Source: SIG575 sp045542485 | GTDB taxonomy: Bacteria > Bacillota > Clostridia > Oscillospirales > Acutalibacteraceae | Direction of reading: 5' to 3' | NCBI GenBank assembly: GCA_045542485.1 | Contig: JAZQLC010000008.1 | Location: 1 to 64,000, forward strand | Length of the DNA: 64,000 nt | Part shown: one piece after another, positions 8,993 to 17,935 of the stretch | Position numbering within the stretch: position 1 is the stretch's first letter | Layout of the letters: each line of letters begins with the position of its first letter | Made by a program: the position numbers and the translations under genes | The notes under the pieces: model-generated | The model's input: the letters and a program-made list of their open reading frames with translations, nothing else | Databases searched by the model: none | What the model was told of the DNA's origin: nothing

Positions 8993-10459
8993 TTAGAAAT
9001 TACCTGAATAGTTGGGAGCTTCCTTAGTGATGAGAACATCGTGAGGATGGCTTTCGATAAGACCTGCGTTTGTGATGCGGACAAACTGTGCCTTTTGCTG
9101 AAGCTCTGCAATTGTAGCACAGCCACAGTAACCCATACCTGAACGAAGACCGCCCATCATCTGGTAAACTGTATCAGCAAGGGGTCCCTTGTAAGGAACA
9201 CGACCTTCGATTCCTTCCGGAACGAACTTCTTGTTGTCTTCCTGGAAGTATCTGTCCTTACTGCCATTAGCCATAGATGCAAGTGAGCCCATACCACGGT
9301 AAACCTTAAACTGTCTGCCCTGATAGATTTCTCTTTCACCGGGAGCCTCTTCGCAACCTGCAACAAGAGAACCGACCATAACTGTGTTTGCACCTGCAGC
9401 AAGAGCCTTAACGATTTCACCTGAATACTTGATACCGCCGTCAGCAATAACGGGGATACCGTGCTTTGCAGCTTCGTTTGCGCTGTCAAACACTGCTGTA
9501 ATCTGGGGAACACCGATACCTGCAACAACACGTGTTGTACAGATTGAGCCGGGGCCGATACCAACCTTAACGCAGTCAGCACCTGCATCGATGAGAGCCT
9601 TTGTAGCCTCTGCAGTTGCTACGTTACCTGCAATAACTGCAATATCGGGGAAAGCTGCCTTAACTTTAGAAACAGCCTTGAGAATGTTTTCTGAATGTCC
9701 GTGAGCAGAGTCGAGGCAGAATGCGTCAACCTGTGCTTCAGCAAGACAAGCAGCTCTTTCAAGAACGTCTGCAGTAGCTCCGATTGCAGCAGCGCAGAGA
9801 AGTCTTCCCTGTGAGTCTCTTGCTGTGTTGGGATACTGAACAGCTTTTTCGATATCCTTGATTGTAATAAGACCTTTAAGGTGTCCGTTCTTGTCAACGA
9901 GAGGAAGCTTCTCAATCTTATGCTTCATAAGAATTTTCTGAGCCTCGTCAAGAGTTGTATTTTCGTGCGATGTTACAAGGTTTTCTCTTGTCATCACAGT
10001 GCTGATTTTAACATTGTAATCCGTCATAAAGCGAAGGTCACGGTTTGTAAGAATACCTACAAGTTTACCTTTTTCATCGCAAACGGGAATACCTGAAATG
10101 CTGAATTTTCTCATAAGGTCATCAGCGTCTGAAACAAGGTGATCAGGAGACAGGAAGAAAGGATTTGTAATAACTCCGTTTTCTGAACGCTTAACTCTGT
10201 CAACCTCAGATGCCTGAATTTCCATAGGAAGATTCTTATGAATTACGCCGATACCGCCTTCACGGGCAATAGCAATTGCCATTTTGGACTCAGTAACAGT
10301 GTCCATAGCAGCAGTCATAAGCGGAATGTTAAGCACTATGTTCTTTGCGAGTGTTGTCTTAAGACTTACATCGCTGGGAAGAATGTCGGATTTTCTCGGA
10401 ATGAGAAGCACATCGTCAAAGGTAAGACCTTCTTTTACAAACTTTTCTGAATACTCCAT
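8993..10459 (-). CDS. guaB: IMP dehydrogenase
   Basis: Oxidises IMP to XMP with NAD+, the first committed step of GMP synthesis. The 488 residues have full family length. The N-terminal LTFDDVLLIPRKS is present, two CBS domains lie at about 95-205, and the catalytic loop GIGPGSICTTR has the active-site Cys307. The flap region with GGLRSGMGYCG is near 440. A GGAGG ribosome site is good and a sigma-A promoter lies ~70 nt upstream. The leader has only a small CAGCGC hairpin (10485-10499); no purine riboswitch is present. Confidence 0.96.
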   Translation of the reverse strand: MEYSEKFVKEGLTFDDVLLIPRKSDILPSDVSLKTTLAKNIVLNIPLMTAAMDTVTESKMAIAIAREGGIGVIHKNLPMEIQASEVDRVKRSENGVITNPFFLSPDHLVSDADDLMRKFSISGIPVCDEKGKLVGILTNRDLRFMTDYNVKISTVMTRENLVTSHENTTLDEAQKILMKHKIEKLPLVDKNGHLKGLITIKDIEKAVQYPNTARDSQGRLLCAAAIGATADVLERAACLAEAQVDAFCLDSAHGHSENILKAVSKVKAAFPDIAVIAGNVATAEATKALIDAGADCVKVGIGPGSICTTRVVAGIGVPQITAVFDSANEAAKHGIPVIADGGIKYSGEIVKALAAGANTVMVGSLVAGCEEAPGEREIYQGRQFKVYRGMGSLASMANGSKDRYFQEDNKKFVPEGIEGRVPYKGPLADTVYQMMGGLRSGMGYCGCATIAELQQKAQFVRITNAGLIESHPHDVLITKEAPNYSGNF

Positions 10460-10525
10460 ACTCTCTTTTCCTCCTTTATCTTTTCAGCGCCCTGCGCTGT
10501 GGGGTACGGTTTTCTATTAAGAGGT

Positions 10526-10555
10526 ATTATAACATTTTTTATGGCATCTTTGCAA
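10526..10555 (-). promoter_or_regulatory. Sigma-A promoter for guaB
   Basis: On the minus strand TTGCAA (10555-10550) and TATAAT (10531-10526) are separated by 18 nt. Confidence 0.65.
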
Positions 10556-10631
10556 GATTTCTTTCAAAAAAAAATTGACGATGTATTTAAGTTTTTGCAG
10601 TATTTAGTTGGTTATTTTGCTAAAGTTTATG

Positions 10632-12953
10632 TTATGCAGTCATTATGCTAACCACAACCGTAATATCATCCCGCTTCTCGCCCTGAGTTTTGTCGCAGAC
10701 CTTTCCGGCTATTTTCTGTGCAAGGATATCGGGATTTGAAGAAGAAAATTTCTCTATTTCATCCTGTATCCATTCAGTTTTTCCGCCTGTCACCCCATCC
10801 GATACCATAACCACAATATCGCCTTTTGATAACATCATTTTTTCTTTTGCAAAAGACACATCCGATAGTATTCCTGCCGGGAGAGATGCACTTTCAACAA
10901 CTGAGCATCTGCCGTTTTTTCTGACAAAGGAAACTGCTGCACCGGCCTTATAGAATTCGACCTTTCCCGAAAAAAGATTGAAGTGTGCCGCATCAATGGT
11001 GGCTAAGGATTCATTGGTAGATTTCAGTTCAAGTATGGAATTTATAATTTTCAGAGCATTGTCATAGCTTATGTTTTTCTCCACCAGACCCCCGAAAAAT
11101 TCTGCCGTCATAGCTGCGTCAACTGCAGCTCTTCCGCCTGTGCCCATACCGTCTGAGAGCACAAGTGTCCTGTTGCCGAATTCGTCGGTGAAATCTCTGA
11201 GGCAGTCTCCGCAGACGGGGGAATCTTCACTGGAAAGCTGTACCTTTCCCACCTTCATTCTGAGCCACGGCTTCTGCCTGAAAACAAGTCGTGTGCCGTT
11301 TTCGGTAAAATCAATTTCAGCCTCTGAAAATTTTCGCAGGGATGCACTTTCAATTGCCTCTTTCAGCCTTTTTCTGTCTACTTCCTTATCGATTTTTTTA
11401 CAATTTGCCTCTATTGTCATATTACCGTCCGCATCAATAATACAGAGCACCTTTGAGCACCTGACCGCAAAAGACAGGAAAATATCTTTCACGCGCTCCG
11501 AAAGTTCATTGTCAACGAGGGCGCATCTGCTGAATTTTCCCGAAAAATCACGGAGAATCCCACACATACAGTTCATCTGTTCACTCATCAGTTTTCTCTT
11601 TTCCTCAAGACGGATTTCATCTCTTAGCTTTTCATCATATCTTCTGAAATTTTTCAGCAACGAGTCCTGCAAAGATTTGTTTTTTCTGCATTTTTCAAGA
11701 AAAAGTTTTCCGAATGGCGTTGCGTCAGGTTCTTTTCCCTGATGATAATTTTTTGAAATTTCTTCAAAGCCGCGCATAGTATACTGGAAACTTGTTTCCC
11801 AGCATTTTTCTCTTGACTCACAATCGGTGCACACCTCCTGCTTCACTCTGCAGAAAATATTTTTATCCTGAGAAAAATCAATCTTCTTAAGGTTCTCCGA
11901 AATTCTGTTCATACTTTCGCAGATTGTCTCAACGGTTTCTGCCGTCTGAGAAAGCCTTGAGGATACATCCTTTCTGTACATACTTTCCTTTGCGGAAGAT
12001 TTACTCTCCCGAAGCAGAAACCTTAACTTTTTATAGACCTTTTCAGGTATCAGAAAAAACAGGGCAGAGGAAACTGCAGCCGTAATTATACTCTGTACAG
12101 TGTCAATCTCGCCCGTAAACAATGAAGTCGCCGAAAAAGTCAGAAAGAAAGCTATTGCCGTACCTGTTTTACCAAGAGGAGAAAATGCACCTGAAACAAC
12201 TCCGGAAAACACAAGAGGAAAAATATTATATCCTTCTGCAAAAGCCCCCGACAAAGCCGCAGCAGATGCAGCAGCACATATTCCTCCACCACTTTCCGAA
12301 AACAGATGAGCCATTACAAGCACCGCAAAGAAAGCGACCAGCAGCGCAGGTCTGAAAGAAAAAATTTCCACTGTGCCGAGGGAAGCAACGAATGTGGCAA
12401 AGGCGATACAGAAACAGGGCATTTCCCTTTTTTCAAAAGGCTGTTCCCCGATTTTCAGAGCTGTGGAGATACATCTTCTGTAAAAGAATGCTGAAAAAGC
12501 CGCAAGAATACCCTCAGCCAGAAATACAACCGTCTCATCAAATCCTCCGCCGGTGGGAAGAACAACTGCCACACCCGTCAATGTACAGACGAGAAAACAG
12601 GATATTACGGAAAGAAACCATATTTCGCCTAACCTCGAACGGGAAACAAGAATGCGGCTTCTTATGAGCCATAACGCCAACGCACAGACTATGTATCTGA
12701 AAAGATAAACTCCTGCCTGTGAAAAAACAAGACCGATGCTTGTCCCCACAAGAGCAAAAAGAGAATATATTCCCGGTGAAGCAATAACAAAAGCAAAGCC
12801 GAAAGGATATATTTCACCGAAAATTGCTCCCTGACCGAAAACAATTCCCAACAGAAAAAATACCGCTCCCTTTACACCGTCCCTTACACTTATACCTGTT
12901 TTTCTTTCTCTCTTTTTCACACTCTGCAGTTTCTGTAATTTTGTGTTTTCCAT
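10632..12953 (-). CDS. spoIIE: Stage II sporulation protein E (SpoIIE), membrane-bound PP2C phosphatase
   Basis: SpoIIE dephosphorylates the anti-anti-sigma factor SpoIIAA and thereby activates sigma-F in the forespore. The 773 residues show the expected layout: a cytosolic N-terminal stretch, about ten transmembrane helices (~30-330), a central coiled regulatory region with a cysteine pair (CTDCESREKC), and a C-terminal PPM phosphatase domain (~560-773). Metal-binding motifs there are LSDGMGTGGRA, MVSDGVTGG and the terminal KRDDITVVV. The start was set at ATG 12953 because AGGAGTGG precedes it. A TTG 15 codons upstream lacks such a site. Its own transcription unit diverges from rlmB. Confidence 0.95.
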   Translation of the reverse strand: MENTKLQKLQSVKKRERKTGISVRDGVKGAVFFLLGIVFGQGAIFGEIYPFGFAFVIASPGIYSLFALVGTSIGLVFSQAGVYLFRYIVCALALWLIRSRILVSRSRLGEIWFLSVISCFLVCTLTGVAVVLPTGGGFDETVVFLAEGILAAFSAFFYRRCISTALKIGEQPFEKREMPCFCIAFATFVASLGTVEIFSFRPALLVAFFAVLVMAHLFSESGGGICAAASAAALSGAFAEGYNIFPLVFSGVVSGAFSPLGKTGTAIAFFLTFSATSLFTGEIDTVQSIITAAVSSALFFLIPEKVYKKLRFLLRESKSSAKESMYRKDVSSRLSQTAETVETICESMNRISENLKKIDFSQDKNIFCRVKQEVCTDCESREKCWETSFQYTMRGFEEISKNYHQGKEPDATPFGKLFLEKCRKNKSLQDSLLKNFRRYDEKLRDEIRLEEKRKLMSEQMNCMCGILRDFSGKFSRCALVDNELSERVKDIFLSFAVRCSKVLCIIDADGNMTIEANCKKIDKEVDRKRLKEAIESASLRKFSEAEIDFTENGTRLVFRQKPWLRMKVGKVQLSSEDSPVCGDCLRDFTDEFGNRTLVLSDGMGTGGRAAVDAAMTAEFFGGLVEKNISYDNALKIINSILELKSTNESLATIDAAHFNLFSGKVEFYKAGAAVSFVRKNGRCSVVESASLPAGILSDVSFAKEKMMLSKGDIVVMVSDGVTGGKTEWIQDEIEKFSSSNPDILAQKIAGKVCDKTQGEKRDDITVVVSIMTA

Positions 12954-13081
12954 TTTTGCCACTCCTGTATGTTTTGTAAACAGTATACCTTCCGTCAATA
13001 AAAAAAAGCGTCACATTATGCTGTAAGTGTATGACGAAAAAAACATTTCTTTGTACTTTCCGTGAAAATACTGCGTTTTTC

Positions 13082-13110
13082 TTGCATTGACTTTCGTTTT
13101 ATGATAGAAT
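13082..13110 (+). promoter_or_regulatory. Sigma-A promoter for rlmB and the following membrane-protein gene
   Basis: TTGCAT (13082-13087) and TAGAAT (13105-13110) have 17-nt spacing. Confidence 0.5.
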
Positions 13111-13159
13111 AATATGAATATTTATGTTCAGACGAAAATCTGTTATGGGAGAAGAAAAG

Positions 13160-13936
13160 ATGAAAAACAACGACAACGAAAAAAAGCAACTCCCCGAAGA
13201 CCTTGTAATCGGCAGAAATGCAGTTCTCGAGGCAATAAACTGCGGCAGGACAATTGACGCCCTTTATCTTGCAAAAGGAGAGAGAGGCGGATCAATCTCC
13301 ACCATTCTCCGCCTTGCAAAAGAAAAACAACTTGTAATCAAAGAAGTTGACATAAAAAAGCTTGACTATATGTGCTTCGGTGCCAACCATCAGGGCGTAG
13401 CTGCAAAATGCGCCGTGAAAGAATATTCAAGCGTTGACGACATTTTCGCTCTTGCAGAAGAAAGAGGCGAAGCTCCTTTCATTATCATCTGCGATGAGCT
13501 CGAAGACCCCCATAACCTTGGTGCAATTATCAGAACAGCCGAAATCACGGGTGCTCACGGCATAATAATCCCCAAAAGACGCTCAGTTTCCCTTTCTTTT
13601 GCAGTTGGTAAAACCTCTGCGGGTGCAATTGAATATGTACCCGTGGCAAGAGTCGGAAATTTAGCCTCTGAAATTGATGCCCTCAAAGAAAGAGGTGTGT
13701 GGATTTACGGAGCAGATATGAAAGGCGAAAACTGGTGCTCCGTTGATTACAGCGGACCATGCGCTCTTGTTGTGGGCTCTGAGGGAAAAGGCATCAGCAG
13801 ACTCATCAAAGAAAAATGCGATTTTCTCGTATCGCTTCCTATGAAAGGAAAAATCACATCCCTTAACGCTTCCGTTGCAGCAGGGATTATGATGATGGAA
13901 ATTTCAAGACAGAGAAGCAACATCAAATCAAGATAG
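13160..13936 (+). CDS. rlmB: TrmH-family 23S rRNA 2'-O-ribose methyltransferase (RlmB-type)
   Basis: SpoU/TrmH-class SAM-dependent methyltransferase. In characterised RlmB this methylates the 2'-OH of G2251 in 23S rRNA. The N-terminal substrate-binding domain contains VIGRNAVLEAI, and the catalytic trefoil-knot domain has the three SPOUT motifs: DPHNLGAIIRTAE, ALVVGSEGKGISRL and SLPMKGKITSLNASVA. The 258-residue length is normal. ATG 13160 is preferred because GGGAG sits about 8 nt before it. An in-frame ATG at 13145 would overlap that site. Eleven bases separate it from the next gene, so the two are probably cotranscribed. Confidence 0.9.
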   Translation: MKNNDNEKKQLPEDLVIGRNAVLEAINCGRTIDALYLAKGERGGSISTILRLAKEKQLVIKEVDIKKLDYMCFGANHQGVAAKCAVKEYSSVDDIFALAEERGEAPFIIICDELEDPHNLGAIIRTAEITGAHGIIIPKRRSVSLSFAVGKTSAGAIEYVPVARVGNLASEIDALKERGVWIYGADMKGENWCSVDYSGPCALVVGSEGKGISRLIKEKCDFLVSLPMKGKITSLNASVAAGIMMMEISRQRSNIKSR

Positions 13937-13947
13937 GAGGATTTATA

Positions 13948-16900
13948 ATGGCTGACGAAACAGAGGGCCTGGATTTTTTTGATTCAGACCTTGAAGACTA
14001 TATTAAAAAATACGGCACTGATGACGCCGAAGATGAAAGCCTTTCTTTTGTAGACGAGCTTTTTGAATCCTCAGATGGCTCACCTGTAAAAAACTGGTCA
14101 ATGGACGACATCAACCATCTTATTGACGAAGTCAGCGACAGTGACGAGTTTGAAGAAGCCGGAGACGACTTTGACTTCGACAAATATGAAAAATATACCG
14201 AGCCTCAGAAGCCCGATTACTCTGCATCAGTCAGAAGCGACAAGTCTTCAGACGACAGGGATGTTTTTGAAGAAGGGGCTGTTTATTTTTCAAAGGAATA
14301 TGCTGAGGGTCTGGCTCCGAAAGGCGCCGTAGAAACCTCAGGCGACGAAGAAATCTTTGAAGAGGATTTTGAATCCTTTTATTCCCCTGCCTTCGAAGAG
14401 GACGAAACAGAAATCTTCTTCGGTAAAGAAGACGGCGACTTTTCAGACCTTGAAGGCCATGTCAATCAGGCACGGAAAGACGGCGAATTCCGTGAAATTG
14501 ATGAATCAATAGACGAAAACGGATACGGACAAACAGATGACGATGTGGTTTATGACGGCACCTTTGACAGGGGTGACTTCCTCAAAATCAAGGACATTTT
14601 CAAAAGCTCCAAGGTTCTAAGCAAACGCCGTGCCGCCAGACAGGAGGCGAGAGAATCAGCCTATGAATCCGTAAAAGAACAATACGGCGAAGCCATATTC
14701 GACGCGAAAAAGCGTGAAGATGATTTCAACGACATTCTCAGAAGACAAAGAGCCGTAGAAAGAGAAGAAGCAAAAAAAGAAGAGGCAAAAAGAGAAGAAG
14801 AAGTCCGTCAGGAAAAAAGAGAAAAGCTCTTTGATGTTGACAGCGAAAACTTCATAACTCCCTCTGAGCCCCGCGAAGAAACTATCGAAATTCAGGAAGA
14901 CGAGGACTTCAGCGACACAATCTTCATCTCCGACCTTTCTCACTTTGAAGAGGTTGCACAGAGCAGTTCACGCAGAGTTGATGAAGATATGTCCGGCACA
15001 AGAATCATCGGCGAAGAAAACGAAACAGAAAAACAGAAAACAAGAGACATTTTCATTTCTCCCCGTGAGCACCGTCAGGATGATGACCAGCTTGCTTTTG
15101 AAGGCTTTGAGGTTGTGGCGGATGAGTTTATTCCCGAGCGCGTCAGTGAAGAGGATGTTCAGGAAACTCTGCGCAGAACAAGAGAAGAAAAGAAAAGCCG
15201 TTTCAGAATGACAAATCTTCCCGACGACTACGACGACATCGACCCCAACTATTTTTCACCTGAAAAAGGAAAGTATGACGAAGAGGAATACATCGTTCTC
15301 AGCGATGAAAACAATCCTAAAACTGCATCAACTGCATTCAGAAAATATTTCATTCAGGAGAAAAACAAGAAATTCACCGAATACACTTCATCAAACGAAA
15401 AGCCTCAGATTTTCAAAGAACTTGCAGAAAAGAGACGCAAAGCTGTTTTTGGTCTGATTGCTATGGGCGTTCTGACAGTAATCTATCTTATTGTGACACT
15501 CATAACAAATGTTTTTGAAGCTCTGCCCATTGATGCGGCAGCAGCTACAACCGCATCACTTTCAATTGTTGTTCTTCTCGCCACATTCATTTTCGGCTCG
15601 TCAGTTACACAGTCGGGAATCGAAAATCTCCGAAAAAAGAACTTCAATTTCGATAGTGCGGTAACCTGCCTTGTTCTTGCAGGACTTTTGTCCTCTTGTT
15701 CAATGTTCTTTGATTTATCGGAGATGGGCGAAACATTCCCCGTATACACAGCTGCAATCACATTCCTTGTAATAATCTGCTGTCTTTCAAGAGCCGTTGA
15801 AAGTGCAAGGGCGACAAACGCACTGAAAACTGCAACGGTTAAAAGAAAGGATAATCTTTATACTATCCAGAGTATCGATGACGAAAGAACGGCACAGAAT
15901 ATCGGCAGAATTCTTGCAGGTGAAAATCCGGATCTTAAATATTCCTGCAAAACATCTTTTCCTCAGGGATTTATCCACAACGCCTTTGTTCAGAATCCTG
16001 CTGACAGACACGCCCGTAGATTCTTCCCCTTTGCCGCAGGACTTTCTGCTCTTGTGGGAATCATAACCGGAATCATTTACAAAGATATTCCTGTGGGAGT
16101 TTCTGCATTTCTCGGCTGTTTGCTGACAAGCTTCCCCTTGTCACTTCTGCCCTCTCTTAACATTTCCCTTTACTTCCTCAACAAGAAACTCAACAAGAAA
16201 AACGCTTGTATTGTGGGCTACACATCTGCAAGAAACATTGAAAAAACAAATGCAATTGTTATTGATTCCACAGATTTGTTCGATGTTGAAAAGTGTAATT
16301 TCCACGGAATGAAGGACTACGGCACTGTCCGTGTTGATGATATCATCCTCTACGCGGCAGCAATGCTGACAAATTCAAAAGGTCCTCTCTCACGCGTCTT
16401 TGATAAAGCAATCATCGGTGATAAGGAAGAGCTTCTTCCCGAGGTTGAGAACCTTTGCTATGAAGAAAGACTAGGTCTTTCCGGTTGGATTAACGGCGAA
16501 AAGGTGCTCATCGGCAACAGAAACCTGCTTATAAATCACAACCTCGAAGCACCACCCAAAGGGCCCGAGATGGCTTGTCTCAAAGAAGGCAAAAAGATTT
16601 TATACCTTGCAATTGACGGAAATCTTGCTGCGATGCTCGTTGTTGAATATGCCAAAAATGAGAAAATGAAAAAACATCTTTCAAGACTGGACAAGCACGG
16701 AATAACAACCGTTGTTACAACAAATGACTGTAACATTGACGAAGAATTTCTTTCACTGCAGTTCAATATGCCCCGTGAAAGCTTCAAGGTTATAGGTGAT
16801 TACGAAGGCGGACTTCTTGACGGATACATCAACAAGGAGCGACCCCTTGCTCCCGCAAAGCTTATTCACGACGGCACAACAGAATCCTTCTTTGAAACGT

Positions 16901-17103
16901 TCTCTTCAGCTATTGCTTATTCTTCAGCAATAAAAATTGCACTTGCAATCCAGACAATAATGATGTTCCTTGCACTCATCGTAACTGCGATTTTTGCATT
17001 TACCGGAACAATAAATCTTATCAGTGCTTCAGTTGTGATACTTGTTGAGCTTCTCAGTTCAGCTATTATGACCTGCATTATGATTGTAAGAAATAAATTT
17101 TAA
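13948..17103 (+). CDS. Degenerate P-type-ATPase-like membrane protein with long acidic cytosolic N-region
   Basis: 1051 residues, not a standard enzyme. Residues 1-490 are hydrophilic, strongly acidic and low in complexity, with a charged coiled-coil-like stretch around 250-290 (EEAKKEEAKREEE). From ~497 the layout is that of a P1B-type ATPase: six helices to ~745, a cytosolic headpiece, then two C-terminal helices (~975-1050). Headpiece segments can be matched in order. NAIVIDSTDLF stands where DKTGTLT should be, with Asp773 retained but K and G lost. GPLSR (812) replaces the HP motif, and GWINGEKVLIGNRNLL (to ~860) matches the nucleotide-domain GxVxGxxVxxGN region. VVTTNDC (~922) replaces TGD, and no GDGxND motif is present. 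The helix-6 CPC/CPx metal motif reads SFPLS. Transport activity therefore seems unlikely; a structural or regulatory role is inferred. A GGAGG site precedes it. It is followed by the spoVAE hairpin. Confidence 0.75.
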   Translation: MADETEGLDFFDSDLEDYIKKYGTDDAEDESLSFVDELFESSDGSPVKNWSMDDINHLIDEVSDSDEFEEAGDDFDFDKYEKYTEPQKPDYSASVRSDKSSDDRDVFEEGAVYFSKEYAEGLAPKGAVETSGDEEIFEEDFESFYSPAFEEDETEIFFGKEDGDFSDLEGHVNQARKDGEFREIDESIDENGYGQTDDDVVYDGTFDRGDFLKIKDIFKSSKVLSKRRAARQEARESAYESVKEQYGEAIFDAKKREDDFNDILRRQRAVEREEAKKEEAKREEEVRQEKREKLFDVDSENFITPSEPREETIEIQEDEDFSDTIFISDLSHFEEVAQSSSRRVDEDMSGTRIIGEENETEKQKTRDIFISPREHRQDDDQLAFEGFEVVADEFIPERVSEEDVQETLRRTREEKKSRFRMTNLPDDYDDIDPNYFSPEKGKYDEEEYIVLSDENNPKTASTAFRKYFIQEKNKKFTEYTSSNEKPQIFKELAEKRRKAVFGLIAMGVLTVIYLIVTLITNVFEALPIDAAAATTASLSIVVLLATFIFGSSVTQSGIENLRKKNFNFDSAVTCLVLAGLLSSCSMFFDLSEMGETFPVYTAAITFLVIICCLSRAVESARATNALKTATVKRKDNLYTIQSIDDERTAQNIGRILAGENPDLKYSCKTSFPQGFIHNAFVQNPADRHARRFFPFAAGLSALVGIITGIIYKDIPVGVSAFLGCLLTSFPLSLLPSLNISLYFLNKKLNKKNACIVGYTSARNIEKTNAIVIDSTDLFDVEKCNFHGMKDYGTVRVDDIILYAAAMLTNSKGPLSRVFDKAIIGDKEELLPEVENLCYEERLGLSGWINGEKVLIGNRNLLINHNLEAPPKGPEMACLKEGKKILYLAIDGNLAAMLVVEYAKNEKMKKHLSRLDKHGITTVVTTNDCNIDEEFLSLQFNMPRESFKVIGDYEGGLLDGYINKERPLAPAKLIHDGTTESFFETFSSAIAYSSAIKIALAIQTIMMFLALIVTAIFAFTGTINLISASVVILVELLSSAIMTCIMIVRNKF

Positions 17104-17105
17104 AT

Positions 17106-17150
17106 AAAAATCCCTTTTCCGTACATAATAAAACGGAAGGGGGATTTTTT
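17106..17150 (+). promoter_or_regulatory. Terminator-like hairpin containing the spoVAE ribosome site
   Basis: A 17-bp uninterrupted stem (17106-17122 with 17133-17149, two G-U pairs) has a 10-nt loop. Its 3' arm contains the Shine-Dalgarno GGAAGGGGGA, and the T-run (17145-17150) directly touches the ATG at 17151. It can terminate the upstream gene and hide the spoVAE ribosome site in read-through RNA. The loop contains CATAATA (17124-17130), which fits the sigma-G -10 consensus CATnnTA. Confidence 0.75.
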
Positions 17151-17516
17151 ATGGAAATCTTTTCATCTATGTTAAAAGCATTTATTATCGGCGGTCTTAT
17201 CTGTGTCGTAGGACAGCTTCTTATTGACCTGACACGACTTACTCCTGCACGGATTCTTGTGCTCTTTGTGCTCACGGGTGTTTTTCTTTCCGCTATCGGA
17301 ATTTATGAACCTTTTGCAGAATGGGCAGGTTGCGGTGCTACTGTACCGCTTACGGGATTCGGAAACGTTCTCGTTCAGGGAACAAAGGAAAAAATAGCCC
17401 AGGAAGGTCTTCTCGGTGTTCTGACCGGACCTCTCTGTTCAGGCTCGGCGGGAATCACGGCGGCAGTTCTCAGCGGACTCGTAGTATCTCTCGTCGCTAA
17501 ACCAAAGTCCAAATAA
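17151..17516 (+). CDS. spoVAE: Stage V sporulation protein AE
   Basis: A 121-residue membrane protein of the SpoVA channel complex, which moves dipicolinic acid across the inner forespore membrane. Family-typical segments are the N-terminal FIIGGLICVVGQLLID, the TPARILVLFV helix, the GCGATVPLTGFG loop and the C-terminal GLLGVLTGPL. No spoVAC or spoVAD lies beside it, so here it is separated from its usual partners. Expression probably depends on a forespore promoter. The only candidate I see is the CATAATA in the loop of the preceding hairpin. Confidence 0.93.
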   Translation: MEIFSSMLKAFIIGGLICVVGQLLIDLTRLTPARILVLFVLTGVFLSAIGIYEPFAEWAGCGATVPLTGFGNVLVQGTKEKIAQEGLLGVLTGPLCSGSAGITAAVLSGLVVSLVAKPKSK

Positions 17517-17550
17517 ATCTGTTAAATCAACACAAAAGAACATTTTTGTA

Positions 17551-17580
17551 TTGACTTTTCGCCTCTCTATGTATTATACT
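17551..17580 (+). promoter_or_regulatory. Sigma-A-like promoter for the two small-peptide genes
   Basis: TTGACT (17551-17556) and TATACT (17575-17580) are separated by 18 nt, placing the transcription start near 17587, ~33 nt before the first peptide gene. Confidence 0.6.
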
Positions 17581-17619
17581 AAACTGTGTAGATGTAATAC
17601 AAGAAAGGTGGATATACAT

Positions 17620-17751
17620 ATGGCAACAGTAACAGGTATTATTTCAAAAATCTGTGACTTCCTCGGTGGTCTTGACTATGCTAAAGCTTTTGACACAATC
17701 GAGAAAGTTCTTATCGATCTGGTGGAGTGGATTGCATCTTTGATTGCTTAA
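17620..17751 (+). CDS. Small amphipathic peptide A (43 aa), paralog of peptide B
   Basis: A 43-residue open frame with an AAAGGTGG ribosome site and its own promoter. The product begins MATVTGIISKICDFLGGLD and ends DLVEWIASLIA. Hydrophobic residues recur every three to four positions, suggesting amphipathic helices around a GG break. Net charge is about -3 and there is no signal peptide. It aligns without gaps, over its full length, with the next peptide (shared VT, KI, DFL, F-T, V and SL positions). Size, charge and pattern resemble beta-type phenol-soluble modulins or leaderless bacteriocins. That is a resemblance only; no transporter or immunity gene is adjacent. Confidence 0.8.
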   Translation: MATVTGIISKICDFLGGLDYAKAFDTIEKVLIDLVEWIASLIA

Positions 17752-17784
17752 TCCTGACATAAATAAAAATAAGGAGGTTGCAAA

Positions 17785-17916
17785 ATGGAAGCTGTTACAG
17801 AAATCTTCAAGAAGATTGGCGATTTTCTTGCATCTGTTAACTGGGCAGAGGTATTCGAAACAGTTAAAGGTATCGTAGAAAAAATCGTTGAAGTTGTTTC
17901 TTCACTCGCTGCATAA
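17785..17916 (+). CDS. Small amphipathic peptide B (43 aa), paralog of peptide A
   Basis: A 43-residue open frame, 33 nt after peptide A, with an almost ideal AAGGAGGT ribosome site 6 nt before the ATG. It begins MEAVTEIFKKIGDFLASVN and ends EKIVEVVSSLAA. Like peptide A it is acidic overall (about -3), rich in Val/Ile/Phe/Ala, and lacks a leader or cleavage signal. Equal length and gap-free similarity indicate tandem duplication followed by divergence under constraint. A perfect terminator follows 20 nt later, so A and B form a dedicated two-gene unit between spoVAE and sigG. The function is unknown. Confidence 0.82.
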   Translation: MEAVTEIFKKIGDFLASVNWAEVFETVKGIVEKIVEVVSSLAA

Positions 17917-17935
17917 TTTTATTGCAAACAAACTC

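Noticed and set aside
10460..10560. Possible purine riboswitch upstream of guaB
   Set aside because: The leader has only one short CAGCGC hairpin; the conserved purine aptamer core is not present.
17151..17516. A complete spoVA operon
   Set aside because: Only spoVAE is present. Neighbouring genes on both sides are unrelated to spoVAC or spoVAD.
17551..17580. Sigma-G promoter for the small-peptide genes
   Set aside because: TTGACT-18-TATACT is a normal sigma-A-type match and no CATnnTA element is correctly placed, so forespore expression is not supported by the sequence.
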